The translations under genes were made by a program, and so were the position numbers. Below the pieces are notes generated by a model. The model was not told the origin of the DNA and ran no database searches. It saw nothing but the letters and a program-made list of their open reading frames with translations. Of a stretch of 64,000 bases of DNA, positions 20,501 to 35,500 are shown in pieces (position 1 is the stretch's first letter; the number at the start of each line of letters is the position of its first letter). The stretch is from Glandiceps talaboti (Eukaryota; Hemichordata; Enteropneusta; Spengelidae): positions 13,319,408-13,383,407 of the forward strand of contig NC_135550.1 of the NCBI RefSeq assembly GCF_964340395.1. Direction: 5' to 3'.

Positions 20501-23500
20501 GTGCTGGATTGACATATAGCCCTTGAAACACATTACATTTGCAAACCATCAAAGAAAAAAATGTATTGGATGAGACAAAAAGATATAGCATTTGGAATCT
20601 TTTGATTAGTCAAGATGTATTTTGGCATCTTTTATGGTTATCATCACAATTTCAAAATGAAAGTGTAGGTACTTGTACTGTCAATCTCCAGAAGTCAGTA
20701 TTGCATTTTTTGTGTCTGTTAAGGAGTCTAACCTATCTAACTGTAACCCCTTAGCTTGATTACAATTGTATTACTTTATATTGTTTGTTGTACAAGCAAA
20801 GCCGTAGTCTACACAATCAAATCAGCCATATGTGTAAAAAAAAAAATTCCATTACGTGGTCCGACCTGACCATATTTAATAGCAAAAATGAATCTGACCA
20901 TATGTAATAGCAAAAATGAATCTAGATTTGCTAAAAGAGAGATTTATACAAATTACAGTATGTAACATGTACATATCTTTACAGAATAAAACAGCGAAGC
21001 AGATAATGCGAAGTGACTTACAAATCAATCATTGTGGTGACACATGGTAACCACCACGACATTACTAGTTATCTGAAATGTATAATTTAGAAACATACAC
21101 AATTATAACCATGGTTTGTGTATGTATAATATAGTGGAGGGTATGATTTAAACGCGTGCTGACTAATATTATTATGTCGTATTCCTGTAAAATACTTCAA
21201 ATAAATTTTAACTGTAAGAGGTGTGGAATTTGCTCAAAACTCCTTTCAACATACCCCTTATGTATGTAAATGTAATCCTCCTGATTTCCGTTATCTTGCG
21301 GATTTGTCATGAGATGAAATGAAATCATTTTAGCAAATCTGGCATACAAAATGTATCATGATTGTATTCTACATGTATCTATGTCATGGACATTCTTTTA
21401 ATTTATGACTGTGTCATGTTTGTCAAATTGTGTATACCAATACATGCAGTGGACAGTACATTTACAATGGAAGTTCCCTAAAGAAGGCCTGTATGTCACT
21501 TCTGTCTAACTTCAGATCTATGCCAGTTCTGAACTTAGAAGTGGAAGTGAATGAAACATCCCAAGTTTTTATTAAACAGAGTGAGTTCACAAGGTATCCT
21601 ATCCCAGTTACTGGTATTTTAACAAGTGTCCACATACTGTATTTGATGCTGTAGTTGTTCAGTGTACACAAAGCTACCCAAGGGACGATCGCGCAATGTC
21701 GCACAAGCTCAAAAAATGAACATTGTTTGTATAGGTCTAAACCCCCCCCCCCCCCCTTCATTTTCGCTCTTCTAACCAAATTTCGACAGAAAGGTAAAGT
21801 TACTCTCACTCCATCAATGATAGGAGTTTTTGTATTTACTACTGAGATGTTGATAAGTTGATAAAAATTTACTTCTAATGTGAGATATGGTGCTGGGTTT
21901 TTGGTAGTATTTTAATATGTTTACAATCATGTTTTTACATTACATCGATCGCAGTGGTGTGACCACTACAGCTTTCATAGTTTAAAACATCATATATGAA
22001 CGTTTGATGTGACATGTCGCAGTCATACTTGTAAACGTTTATGGGGGGGGGGGGGGGGGGGGGGGTTAGACCTATACGAGCAATGTTCATTTGTTGAGCT
22101 TGTGCGACATTGCACGATCGTCCCTTGGGTAGCTTTGTGTACACTGAACAACTACAGCATCAAATACAGTATGTGGACACTTGTTAAAATACCATTGATT
22201 AAAGATTCACTCTCATTTACTGTAACAGCTGTGACACACTGTACAAAGACTTTATATATTCACTCTTTGTATGTACATGTACTAGTATTCCCAGAAGACC
22301 TTGAATCGTACTACATGCAAACCGCTGAAAAAAAAAGAATCTAACATATTTTTTACGTTTTGAAGAAAGAAAATATTAATGTATGTTTTCTTCCTTCAAT
22401 GGGGATCAGTTCTCTTTACAGTATTCACCAGTTCCATTCTGTAAAAGTAAGAAAAATTAATATACATTTTTTTTAATATGAGGAAAGTGTTTCAAAATAT
22501 TTGACAACATCTGTTGGATTATTTTGGAATTACAGTTGCAAAACAAATTGATGGATAAAGAGATAACACGAATAAAGAGTGATGTCTGCTATTATTGTTA
22601 ACTTACAACACACATACATTGTGTAATTTTACAATAAACATAATTTATGTAAATTCTGACTACATGACATTTGCGTGATTGGCATTTCGTTAAACCCCTC
22701 GGGATTACAACTGTTTGGATATAAGTATAAAGTCTGTTTGCACAAACATGGAGAAACGTTACAAAAATATAAAACAAGAAATACGTTTTGACTTGTTTTT
22801 TTACCTATACCAGATGTACAGTTTTGGACTTTGGTTTTGTAGATTATGAAATACCCGATAACAAATTAGATTTTCATGGAATAAAATATGGATTTTTATC
22901 TTTGTATCGATGTTAAACATTAGTAATGTCGAGTACAGTTATTGGAGTTTTTATATTGTATAAAGGGACAGGAATAAAATCAATTGTTACAGTGTAAATA
23001 AAATGGTCGTTGTAAAAAAAAAAAATTGCTTCTGACGATGTAGTGATGAAGAAATGTGGTACATTTTGTTAGATTCCATATTGGATATATTTTGATTGAT
23101 GACACTGTCATAATTGCCATAGTTATGGTAAAGGTAGTCACAAAATTTTACGACTGTTGATATAGTATCTGTGAAATAGATTTCACATGTCAGCATATGT
23201 TGTTGTTTTTTTGTGTTTTTATGACTGAGTAATCCAAACATATGTATGGACAGTAATTTCTCTTTATCTTCTCATACTGTGTAAAAGCCACAAGCTTTCT
23301 TTTTTTTGTTATGTTCATCCTTTTTTGTAGTGGTAGACAAAGATTATATAGGGAATGTGTGCTGACCATACACAAATAAATGGTTGTCTTTTAAATTTCT
23401 GACTAATTTCGTGAATGGTAAAATTTTCTGTGTCAGACACCACCTGAAAGTAGTCAACACAAGATTGACAAGGCCATAATAGTGTGTATTCAAATATGAA

Positions 23501-26500
23501 TAGACAGGAGATGTGTTATTGTACTTGTTCTGTAAATTATTTAGAATAGCTCAGCTTGATGGGTAATTACCAAATGGTGGGGCATCACTAACTGTAAAAT
23601 GTGAACAGTCTATCAACCTGTTGAGTCAATTAAATTATGTTAATGATCATTGCTAGTACACGTGTAAATTGCTGGTCGGCTGAATTGGCTTCAAGTCATC
23701 TCACTCCCATGACAGCTTTTTTTAAACCTCTGTCAATAAAATAAGTGTACTACTGAATGACAAGCAGCATATACATGTTTCACCGATGTTCTTACATATA
23801 CGCACAGTTACTGTGAAAAGAGATATGAAAGTAGTCTTCATGTACATATGTATATGGCTTGGTTTCATGCTTGATAAAGTGCATCTGTCATTCACACCGC
23901 ATGTAAGTTACAAGTACATTTCAAGTCAGTCTGTCTGTCTGTGAGTTACATGGTTGATGTAGATTCACAATGTGTTGACCCCTTGACAGCAGCATATAGT
24001 CAAATCTTTCCATGTCTACAGTATTTTCTTAAAATGATAGAGTGACAGATTCCGAGCTACATTTGTAATACATGTACTTTCCTAGTAGTACATGTATCAC
24101 TCTGTCAGTGTATGTCAATTCAAATGTTGTTATGCTTTGATGGTAATAATTTCCATATTTTGTATTCAAGAGAAAGTTATTTTGGGATGCTTTGAAAATT
24201 GTATAGTGGACGTACATTTGTTGTAACACAGTTCATACACAAGCTGTTTGAGCATGTATCCCTTTTAATAGAGCTTAATAATAATGTAAAGACAAAAATG
24301 TATATAAAACGATATTTGTTGACTTCTCTATATAATATAACATATCATTCTGGACATACCATACCGTTGGAGATGCACGTAATGAAGAGAAATATTCTAA
24401 TATGACAATTTTTATTAGTTATAAAAAATTGTTCCAATCGTTTGTACTTAGTGTAATTTGCACGACTCCATATTGAATGTTATAAATATCTTATTAAAAC
24501 TGCATATAAAATTGCATCTACATCCAACTTCTATCAATTTTATGAATTATTAAAAACTGTTCTAGTGCATTTGTGTTTTCTGAAATTTACGTGTAATGTA
24601 CTACTGTTTACCTTCTTTGAACGTTGTGAAAAATATCTTTTTAAAGCTAACATAATTATTAGAAGTTAATTATTAAATAATCTGAAACAGCTTTTTGGGG
24701 AATTTTTAGTTTTATTGATTCGCCAACATAAAATAAAGAACTATGCATTTTCTATTAAGGACATACATATCAAAATAAGCTTTTTAGCCTTGACAAATGT
24801 CATGGTTAATTGCAGAAATTAATTATGTAAATTATGGCTACTTTGTGCGTGATGAAATCGTTGGCAAATCAACATCTATTGTTAATCCCAGATTAAAGAA
24901 TGTATTACATGTGTTGTTTCAACTGAAGCTTCCATGATGGTACCAGTCAGTTCTTTAGTAGATGTCAAAAGTCAAGTCACAGTTGACCTGACTGTGTATG
25001 AAATTGACCTCTTTGTTAATTTGTTTTTCTATCCACAGTTACATGGAGAAGTAGATGATTGTACATGCAAGGTGGATACGGTAGATTACTTCAACAATGT
25101 CAAATTACTACCAACATTAGCCAGTTTACTGGAAAGAAATTACTTCCGTTTTCATAAGGTACGTAAAAGTGTGTGAAGTTGGCTTTTACAAAGGCATATT
25201 GAGAAAGAGGGGTTTGTAGATCTATGTATTACAAGCCACAAAAATTAAACATTACAAGTGAGTTGTTATTTAGTTTTAAAAAAAAATTGTAGATCAAATA
25301 TAAATTATCCCTGTAAAAGTCAAGTTCTTGTAACAGATAATGTAAAGGATAGTGGATGTGGCAGAATTGGGGTTTTAATGAATTATTTTATTACAGGTAC
25401 GTTTGTTCATGTATTGTATAGAGAGAGACATTTTAAAATATGACTTGAATATTACATACATGTATGTTTTGTGTCTTCCTTTATATTCAAATAATGTTAT
25501 ACTATTTTGGCTATCTGCAAAAGTTTATATTGGGTTATCCATTATTGAATTTAAAAAAAGTTGTGCTCAGACATGAAATATTACTAATTATGAGTGACAA
25601 TTAGACAGTAATTGATGAAGCTATGTGTACGAGTACACATAAATGCTATAATTACTAGAGACACTTGTTGGATTTTGAACCTTGATAGTATGTACATGAA
25701 TATTTAGGTAAAGTATCATTAAAATATGTGTTTAAAAAATATATATCTGTGTTTTTGCCTTTGTAGGTGAATTTACACCGTGAGTGTCCATTTTGGCCAG
25801 ATGACAGTAGATGTGCTATGAGGGATTGCTCAATTCATCACTGTACACCAGTAAGTATTATTTGGGCATATCCTAAAACATGGGCTCAGGATGGGCATGG
25901 CTGCTAACTGGGCTCTTTTGCTAGGCCATTGGGATGGGCTGCCGATCTGGGCCATTGGCATGGGCTGATGGTTTGGGATCTTGGGATGGGCTGATGGTTT
26001 GGGCTCTTGGGCTGGGCCGTTGGACCTGGCCATTGGGATGAGCTGCTGATTTGGGCCATTGGGATGGGCTGCTAGTTTTGGCTCTTGGGCTGGGCTATTG
26101 GGACAAGCTGCTGACCTGGGCCTTTGGCTGTGCCATTGAACTAAGCCATTGGGATGGGCTCATGTCAACATAGGATGGGATTACAAACCTCTTAATTTAA
26201 CTTTCCATTAGCTATGATACTACAGAAACAAGATGAGTTTAGAGAGTGATTTGACAGCATCGGTGATGTTATGTTTCCCGACAATTTTTGTTAAAGCGAA
26301 ATACAGACACTGATACTGTGATAACATGGATACATACATGTATAAAATAACATACTTTATCCCAAAGTGAAAGAAATAAACATCATTGCCATCATATCCA
26401 AAGTCAGATTAGACAAGATAAAACATCATCATTTTATATGTGAGTGTGCCATGCCATTTGTTTATTTTGTGAATACATCATGCTGCTAAATGTTTTCGCT

Positions 26501-29500
26501 ACACTTATCTCATTTCCTTTGTGACATTTATATATACTGATTGATTACACAGCCAGAGTAGCAATCAAAACCGCATGATGTCTGTTTCTCTGTAAATCAG
26601 TCATGATGACCATGATGACATCATTTGTTAGGGCACTTAAAACAGCTATGCAGGTATCCCCACATACTGTTTATCTAAGAATGATTGCAGTGGAATAGCT
26701 TATCACTGCTGGAAATCTCTTGTTTTGCTGGGAGCAAATTATCCACTGCAATTCATTCCAACTTTAGGTTCTCAAAGTGTGTGGGTAGTGGAAGTAAAAC
26801 AATGCCTCCATTTTGAAGGAAACTTTAGGATACGTAACTTAATTAAAGGGTATTATGTTTCAATCCCAGGTCCTCGCAGTCGTGTTTTCACACCTAGATA
26901 TTAATCATATTCTGAAGTTCGTCTTTAACCAATTAGGCAAGTTGACTAGGTGAATCCATAATGTGGTCAGAAGAAAAAAAGGGGGGAAAAGATTCAAACA
27001 CAAGAATTCCATTCCTGAGTTTCAGTGTTTGTAATTTTAAGCATCGTGTCCCCATTTATTGACCACAGTAGGGTGACAGATGTGAGCAACATGACATTTT
27101 ACTACAGTAAAAATTGATCCACTTTTTCATGTATTTTTATTGACCAGCTACATGTAGAGTTTAATTTTAGTAAGTTGGAGATTGCACTGGTATGGTCCAT
27201 GTGGAAAAAAACCATATGATGACGTGTAATATGCAGTTGTTTTCATTCAGAAGAATGAATGCTGGTATACATGTATATACATATGTAGATGTACATGGGT
27301 ATTGTGGTATATTGAAAGTAATGCTAGTCCGATGTTATACACTTACAAATGCTACATGCATACTGCATTATGAATTCCAAACAATTTGCCATCTCTAATA
27401 AAGTTTTGGAATTTGTTTTGACTGTGAGTGGAGATTTTCATTTGTAACTATGAACTAAGAGTTTCTGAACATTCATTCCAGCAATTTCTATACTGCTAAC
27501 TGACTTCTACAAAATGTTTTTTAAAAAGAAATTGTGAAAATTGTAGATTTCTGACAACACAGGATATTTGTTCACATTCTACGATAGGTTGTTGCACCAA
27601 GCAAAACTTGGTTATTAGTCCTCATTATTTGTCTGTGTTCAGCCAAGGAAAGTATGAGTGACTTACAGGACCTTGTCACTGCAAGTCACGAGATGAAAAT
27701 AGCAACAAAACCCTTTAGATTACACACGTTTTCTAGTTGAATGAAGAAAACTCTTAGTATTTGGTCATACCACCACAAGCAATATTTATGAAAAATTGGG
27801 AAAATTAATGGTGGTTTTGAACATTTTAATTCATATTTTGAGCACAGCAGAACACCAATGACACAGACATGTCATGTGTGTTGTCATGACATAGCCATGC
27901 TTTGTTGTGATGTAGACTGACCAGGGTATAAATTCCCAACTTTTTTCTTCAACTTGTGCAGGATATTATCAAATCACAATTACATACAGAGTGTATACAC
28001 TTTTTCATCAAATTTGTTCTGAGCCATTGATATTTTTATGTTCAGTACAATCGCTATACAAATTGTTACATTTTCCTCATTCACATGAAAGCACCCAACA
28101 ATCATGTGACACTAATACTGTACATGTTTGCATTCATCGATGATCAATACTAACCATGTACAAAACATTCTCTTTTTTTGTTGAAATCAAATAGTGGTGG
28201 AAGTATGTACCATAATATTCTATCCAGACTTTTTTTATCTGTTCAAAAATCAATATGTGCAAAATACAAGTAAATTGAAAATAGCTGTTTCCAGCAAAAT
28301 TAAATCACTGTAACATATTCCCTAGTATAGAAATATGGGGGGGGGGGGGGGGCAGAATTGATGGCATTCACATTCCATAGCTTTAGTAACAGGTATGAGC
28401 AGTAATCCTACAATTCCGCAGTTCTTTTATTTTGTTGATAGTTTCAGGCTATTTCTCAGTTAGCCGTCAGTGTGACTTAGTGCAATAAGAAATAACCATT
28501 CATGTGATGTAGATATATGTAAATCATAATATGTAAATATTTGTCACAAACATACATGTAAAGATCGTGAAAACATGTTCAGAAATGAAAATTCATTGTA
28601 TGTAATCTATGCATTATTTTCAGTTTTCTATGTTATGCTGTCGAAGCTGCCATGTTTTATTCTTTCTTTGGTATAATTGTATACTTTCTCGTGTATGTAT
28701 GACATGTTGAGATTTATTTGAAATATGCTTATTAATACATTCATTTCAATGTCTACTCCTTACCTGACACAAACAGGATAATACCAAGGTAAAAATATGC
28801 CATGCCAAGATTAATATCAGCCATCAATCTGTTTGTTACCATGGTTACAGGCATGATTAGCGCAGGATAAAAGAGATAACCAAAATGTGACATTGCTTAG
28901 TTGTTAATGTGTGATGCTGATATTTGCACGTAATTTGCAGTATAATGTCCCTCCTAAAGTGAAGAAGACGCATTGGGAATCAACATGTCTTGTTGCGTTC
29001 GATAGCATACAGTTCATTCCATTATCCTACTGCATGGGGGAATCCATTCTCAGCTGGTGATTTTTTTTATTTGAAATGGAACAAACACATACTAGATAAA
29101 CAAATTAACCAAATGCAATAAAAAATATATATTTTAATTATAAATGCAAATATTGAAAAAAAAAATGGTAAAAAGGGGAAGTAGTTGTAATAGATTCCTC
29201 TTCATTTATGGATTATATATTTTTTTTAAAAGACTTCATAGAGGAAGCTTTCAAACATCTGTGAGATTGATAAAAACGTATTCTAGTATCTTTAGACTTT
29301 ATCAGAGGGGAGACAGGGTCCCATACTGTTGATAAAAGCTACATGTATACCACACAAAGTTAATATTGTGAAACCGTGGTGAACCTACCTCAGAGTTTAA
29401 AGCGTTAATTGGCCTTGGCATGGTTTGATATCAAAAGTAGACGGGTGTATGCATAGACACTATATACCGGTATATAGAGATTTAAAAAAATTGACCCCCC

Positions 29501-32500
29501 CCCCCCCTACAAAAATGCTGCAGTCTATAGACTATCTATAGATGTACATGAAGTAGTGCTGACACTGAGAACTGCATGGGGGAAGGAGATTAATGCATTG
29601 TAGAGTTAGGAGACAAAGTAGTTGAGATTGATTCTGTAGCTTTATATAGTACATGATTTACAGATAAAGAGTGTAACCATATGGATCGACTCATTAAACT
29701 GTTTTTGCTTCTATTTGATGTTTTGTAGGATGATTTACCACAAGGTCTGAAAGCAGAAAATAAGGTATGTGATCGATCTCACCATGTGTTGTGGAAATGT
29801 ATTCCACTATTAGGTGTCAAATTGTCTCTGATTTGAAAAGTGCTTTTCACATATTGTTGATTTAATAGTAGATTGAACACTTAAAACTTGGTTGGATAGG
29901 GTGCATGTGTGTGTGTCTGTCTGTCTGTCTGTCCGTACATCTGTCTGTCAGTCATAGTCTGTCCGTCAGTCTAACAGCTAGTTGGTTGTATGGGGGTGAG
30001 GTTGGGCATAGCAGTGTCTGTGTGTGTATCTGCTATTCTGTTTTTAAACATTTCAGAGATTTCATCGATTTTGTTGTGGTATGTCTATTTTTCAGTACAG
30101 TGAATCAGCACAGCAAACTGACGGAGATGAATCATGTGCAGAAATATCTGAAGAAGAGAAAGAACTGAGTGCCCTGGACACGAGTCTTAGCGAAGAGAGC
30201 AAGGCAGCTTTCAAAACATGGAAAGTACATGATGATGCTAAAAATAATTTCTGTGTTATCGATGGTAAGAATAACGCTCTGAAATCTTGGCTAACATGTT
30301 GCCTAGGTTACCTGCAAAGTAGAAACCTTTGTGTGATATCTTGATTGCCCTTCCCTTTCCACATACTTTAAGCAATATTGCCATCCCCCAGTGTATTTGC
30401 TAAGGTTGGGGAACCCTCAGAAGGGGAATTTGGTAAAACTGGAATAGTTTCCAACTTACATTATATATGTACCATAATATTGGTGGGGAACCCCAATAAA
30501 ATTACAGGGGAACTCAGATAGATTTTACTAGCATTCTTGCCCATAACAAAAACATTGATCCCACAGAATATGTGAAAATCACAAAGATGTACTATAAAAC
30601 AAAGTGTATATGCTACAAATCATGTTTACAGTCTTTGTATGTTATCATTCTGTGTACATGTTACATTCTGTGACAGATTTTGTAAAAGTAATTCAACACA
30701 TTGTGTAAAATACTAGCTATGTGTAGAATATGTTCTTCCATCATTTAGTTCTCAACGTGTGAAACTGGAATGAGGTTATGAAAGTAGTTGGAATATGGAT
30801 ACCCAATATGACACTGGTAATGCAGCCTTCGGTTTACTAAAAGATAGATGCGAACTAAATCTATTGTTCTTCAATGTGGTAGATTACACAAATGGGTGAT
30901 AGTGGTTCCTCTGTTGTGCAATTCTAATCACCCTGTGATCGACATAGTGTAAACATTCAACATGTATTTGACATTATTTAAGGCTTGTGCTAAGTGTTTC
31001 ATTATGGATATATTTTTCCCTAAACACCATATCTTGTTATCTGAAATAGAATATTACTACCTAGGTGCATCATAGAAATTGTAACAATCGTTTAATTGCT
31101 TTTCAACACCATGACTTCCACTCCATTCACTATACAGACATTACCGTAAATATATCAGAATAAATAGACATTTTTGCTCTATTTTGACCCTCGAGTATGA
31201 GGTAAAATGCTGTTACACATTCGAATTAGTAGGACTTCTTTCCTAGTCTGTGACGATAAAAGTAGATTGATGAAATCACTAAAATTACAATACCTTTGTT
31301 TGTATTCAGATGAATTCTCCGTGGATATGGAGTATGTAGATTTATTACTCAATCCAGAACGTTATACCGGATACAAAGGTTTCTCACCTCGTAGAGTATG
31401 GAACAGTATTTACCAGGAAAATTGCTTTAAGTAAGTAAATTCTGTAACCTCAAGTCTCAATAATTTGCATGCAGACAAGTATATTTCCTTATGTGTCATT
31501 TTATGAAACATGTACTGCAGAAATGAAACGCTTCAAATATTTGCTATTATTTTTTTCAAGAAAACTTTGTCACATTCTCGCTTCAAATCAAGAAGAAAGT
31601 TGAAAATGCCATATTTTTTAATAAAGAACAAAACTATCTCAAAACGTATCCAAATTATCTTTCATAATGGTCACCAAACACTTTGTTAACACGATGGGAA
31701 AATAACAGATTGATGATTTTTTTTTTTTTTTGATTTTTTTTTTGGAAACAAACAACTTCTTTCATGTTTTCAAAAGACAAGCAATAAACTTTCATCTAAT
31801 TGATTTGAGTTTCCTTGATTATGAAATAAATTGGACTTTTAATTAATTTTCGTTGGAATTCATTTGCAGATTTATGTGTTTAAATTTAGCACTACATTTC
31901 TTTTAGATAATTCAATATTGTTTGTGAATTGTAAATATTTGTAATTCTAAAAACACCTTTTTTTAAAAAAAAATTTAAAAATTACCGATACATGGTAAGA
32001 TATTCTAAAGACAACCAGCTGTTATAATTGCCACCTAACTCACTTGATAATTGTTGTCATGGCTCGATGGATTTTATAGTAAGGCTGTCTCAGATCTCCA
32101 GACTTGCCGTATCATTTAAAGACTGGTTTGAGTTTTTCTTTCTCCTGTTGTTCTGATTAATAGGCCTGATACAGAAGCACAACAATATGAAACTTTACTG
32201 ACAAACAAAGCTGTTAAAGGTAAGAAACTTGTCCTATTTACGGTGTATTGTGTAAATTTATTGGGGAATACAGTACTATGATGTATTATAGCTATAAAAC
32301 TAAGTGGTCTTTCTTAGCAATCATACTTGCCCTGTTTGGCAAAGGTTAAAAACAGTGATATATCTGTTTATTTTTGAAACTTGGACATTTTTACATTTTG
32401 AAATCTTTGCAATCGATCAATCAAATTTCTATAGCACTGATTTCCAGAGCAATGTTCTTTTCAGTAGCGCTGAATGGCTAAAGCACACCATACGCTTTGG

Positions 32501-35500
32501 TGAAGACATTAATCTTCAGTTTTGCAATAGTATCTCAGCACAATAGTTGTAAACATTGCATTTTTTTATAATCAGTGTGATACGTAAAATGGAATTATGA
32601 CTAATGATAAAAAAATTCTGAACTCTGTTTTTCAGCATATCGAGGAAGGAAGGTGGGGGTCTGGTTGTTGTAACAATTTGCAATGTGGCTTTGATTTAAT
32701 CTGCACTCTTGACAGATTTGTTTTGAAGCCAAGAACTCATAAAGTTAGAAAGTCAACCTATAGCCAAAAAAACCCAAAGAATTGTTTCTGGTTAGGACAG
32801 TTTGTCCAAAATGGTGCCACAATGCGAATTTTATTTTTTTTTAACTCTCAACAAACCTGTCACTCAGTCTACTATTTATGGCAGTTACTGTTCTTTTTAG
32901 TTAGTACTTTAGAGCAAGTGTGTATGTTGGGCAGATGTCATTTGCTTGTTCATGATTGTCCCTGCAGTTGTCTCCACTGAAGTAGGGAGGGTTATTTTTG
33001 TGATTCCCCATGGATCGGCAGACTGCATGGGCTGGACAACACACACAAAAAAAGACTGACGCAAGGGTATTTAAGTGATGCGTGTGATGTGTGACCAGAA
33101 ACAATTCTTTCTTTTTTTTGGCCTATTAGTAATACAACCATAATTTATCAATTTATCAATACCTGTCAAACTCAAGATGTTGCTGTGAAAATAATCAGAA
33201 GTTATGTGGAGCACTCCATATATTCATTGGCCACTTTTCAGGTACCCAAGCTTGGGTTATGTAAACTTGCATCATGTGTGTCAAACATATGGTCAGACAA
33301 GAAACGGTCAATGAAATGATTAAAAACAAACTTTATGGGTTGTTAAACTAAAACAATTGAAAAAACCAAAGGCAGAACTGTTGAAAAGTTCAATCAGTGA
33401 AGAATATTACCAACATTTGCCATGAAACATTGAGAAAGAATGATTCATTTTTTCAAAGTACTCTACAGTACTGAACGATTCTGGCCCACACTTCTAGCTG
33501 GTATATAGCACCCCTAGTGGCCAAACTTATAAAATCTTTCATCTTTTCAATACTGCACTATGACATTCAGTTTACCGTATACAGCATTCATTCAGTCACT
33601 GAGTACATGCCATTCTGTAGTCACAGGTATAGCCATACAATTTATGCCATCAAATTGATTTCAAGTTCATTAATAAAACCTCACCCTTAAAACACATACT
33701 GTTACCAGCATACACATACATTGTACATGTGACATACCCTCAGCAGCTGTACTTTACAAAGTAGTGCATTCATGTGTATCCCCCTTTTACCATACAATCC
33801 ATTCCTTGCATAACCAATCCATGCATTGACATTGCTTGTGTGTTTTCTCCTTTCCTTTGCCCTCCTTCAGGTTCCGAATACTTGAAAGGTGTGGTAGGAC
33901 CATCTTGATCTTGCTTTGTGTGCCAGTATATGGTAGTGTTTGCATGATGGCTACTAACTGAATTGTGTGCATGTTGTCTGCATCGTGAAAAACTAACACG
34001 TGCTTGTTAAAGTCTGTCATAATGTTATCACGATAATACTTCTTATATTTTGTCTCATCATGCAGTCTATATAGACTACGGTAGTAGTTGTCTGCACATA
34101 TATTGAATTGCTCTGCATTCTCTATAGATTCTCCCTTTCTGCCAAACAGAGTTTGTCACCTACCCTAAGTAGTGAGGATTAAAAGAAAATGTCATCAGAA
34201 TACGCCATCCTCAAAACAGAAGGAGAATTGGTAGTATATTGGGAAATGAAATGCAGTGTTCTCCCCAGAGAATAACAAGAATCATGTGAAATTTACATAA
34301 CAAATGATATGAGCTTATTTAGTTCTTGAGAAAGTATATGATAGAACTCACTACTCTCTAAGGCTGGGGGGGGGGGGGTGTTGAAACAAGATGTAAAAAA
34401 AAGTCTATCACAGCAGAGGCTATGCAGAGATTCTGCTGAGACCGTTGTCTATTTGAATGCTAAGCTTGTCCACTTGTGACGGATGTATAAAGGCTAGCAA
34501 CTAACATTGACTGTTGATTCACTAACTTGTAGCCTGAACGATCCAGGTGTTCCTTTCGCTTATATAATGTGTGGGGTAGTGAGTGGGTACATAAGCGGAC
34601 CAACGACTGGATCTTTCAGACTAGATTCACCTGATATATGTGTGTACTCCTTACTGGTGGCAAAGATGAGTAATATACCATAAAAATGATTCCACTCACA
34701 TAGATATATCTGTTTTATATCACTTAATTAGTGTTTGGTCAAAGTTGTATCTGTCCCTTATATTTACACTTAGGCACTGTAGATGGTAAAGATAACACAT
34801 TGACTGTATACATTGTGTATATGTGTGTGTGTGCATGTGATGTACTCAATTTACCGTAGCACTAATATCATTAGTTGCATAATAACACCAGTTCTGCAAT
34901 TGTCCACATGTAAGGCCAATAGATGTGAATTGACCATCGTGGTAATACGCCATATTCCGATTACCAAAGTTCTTGCCATTTCATACGTAAGGATCCCCCA
35001 GATTTGGCAAAGTGAGGGCTAAAATTTTGTCATGGTCACTGATCGATTGTATGGCAATGCATGCAGCCATGAACAAAGTGTGTGTAAAAGAACTATGTGT
35101 TCTTGAAAAAGAGCACTACTGTGCCAGTAGTGGTTAGGCATGTCTTGTTTATACTGGTAGATGATAGTGAAAACAACACGGAAATGAGTGGTGGTCAGTA
35201 TTATGCCATCTGTCTTTATAATGCTATGATACTCAACTCTGCTCACCTTCACTTCTGGCACAAAATAACTTAGGACTCCTAGTAGCCAAACCATGAAATC
35301 TTTTATCTCTCTGATAAGCGGAATATGGCATATTGTGCCTAGAGTGACATGTGGGGGATCCTCCTTATTATTAGTTATTGTAACTGGGTTCTCAGTAATA
35401 CGGAGTATGCACAACAATGAACCGTTCATTTTATCATGTATAGAAAGTCCCTTGAATTACAAAATCCAACAGACTGATACTAGTCATTATGTTGGGAATA

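Larger units (their letters stand above)
17599..25038 (+). other. ERO1 intron 1 contents
   Basis: This 7.4-kb intron holds two MITEs (18413-19006, 19166-19667), the inverted repeat 21612-22194 and long C and G runs. The rest is AT-rich and contains no supported exon or RNA gene. Confidence 0.6.

Noticed and set aside
34529-34625. Short palindromic MITE
   Set aside because: Arms match only about 70 percent and no target duplication was found, so it is mentioned only within the intron entry.
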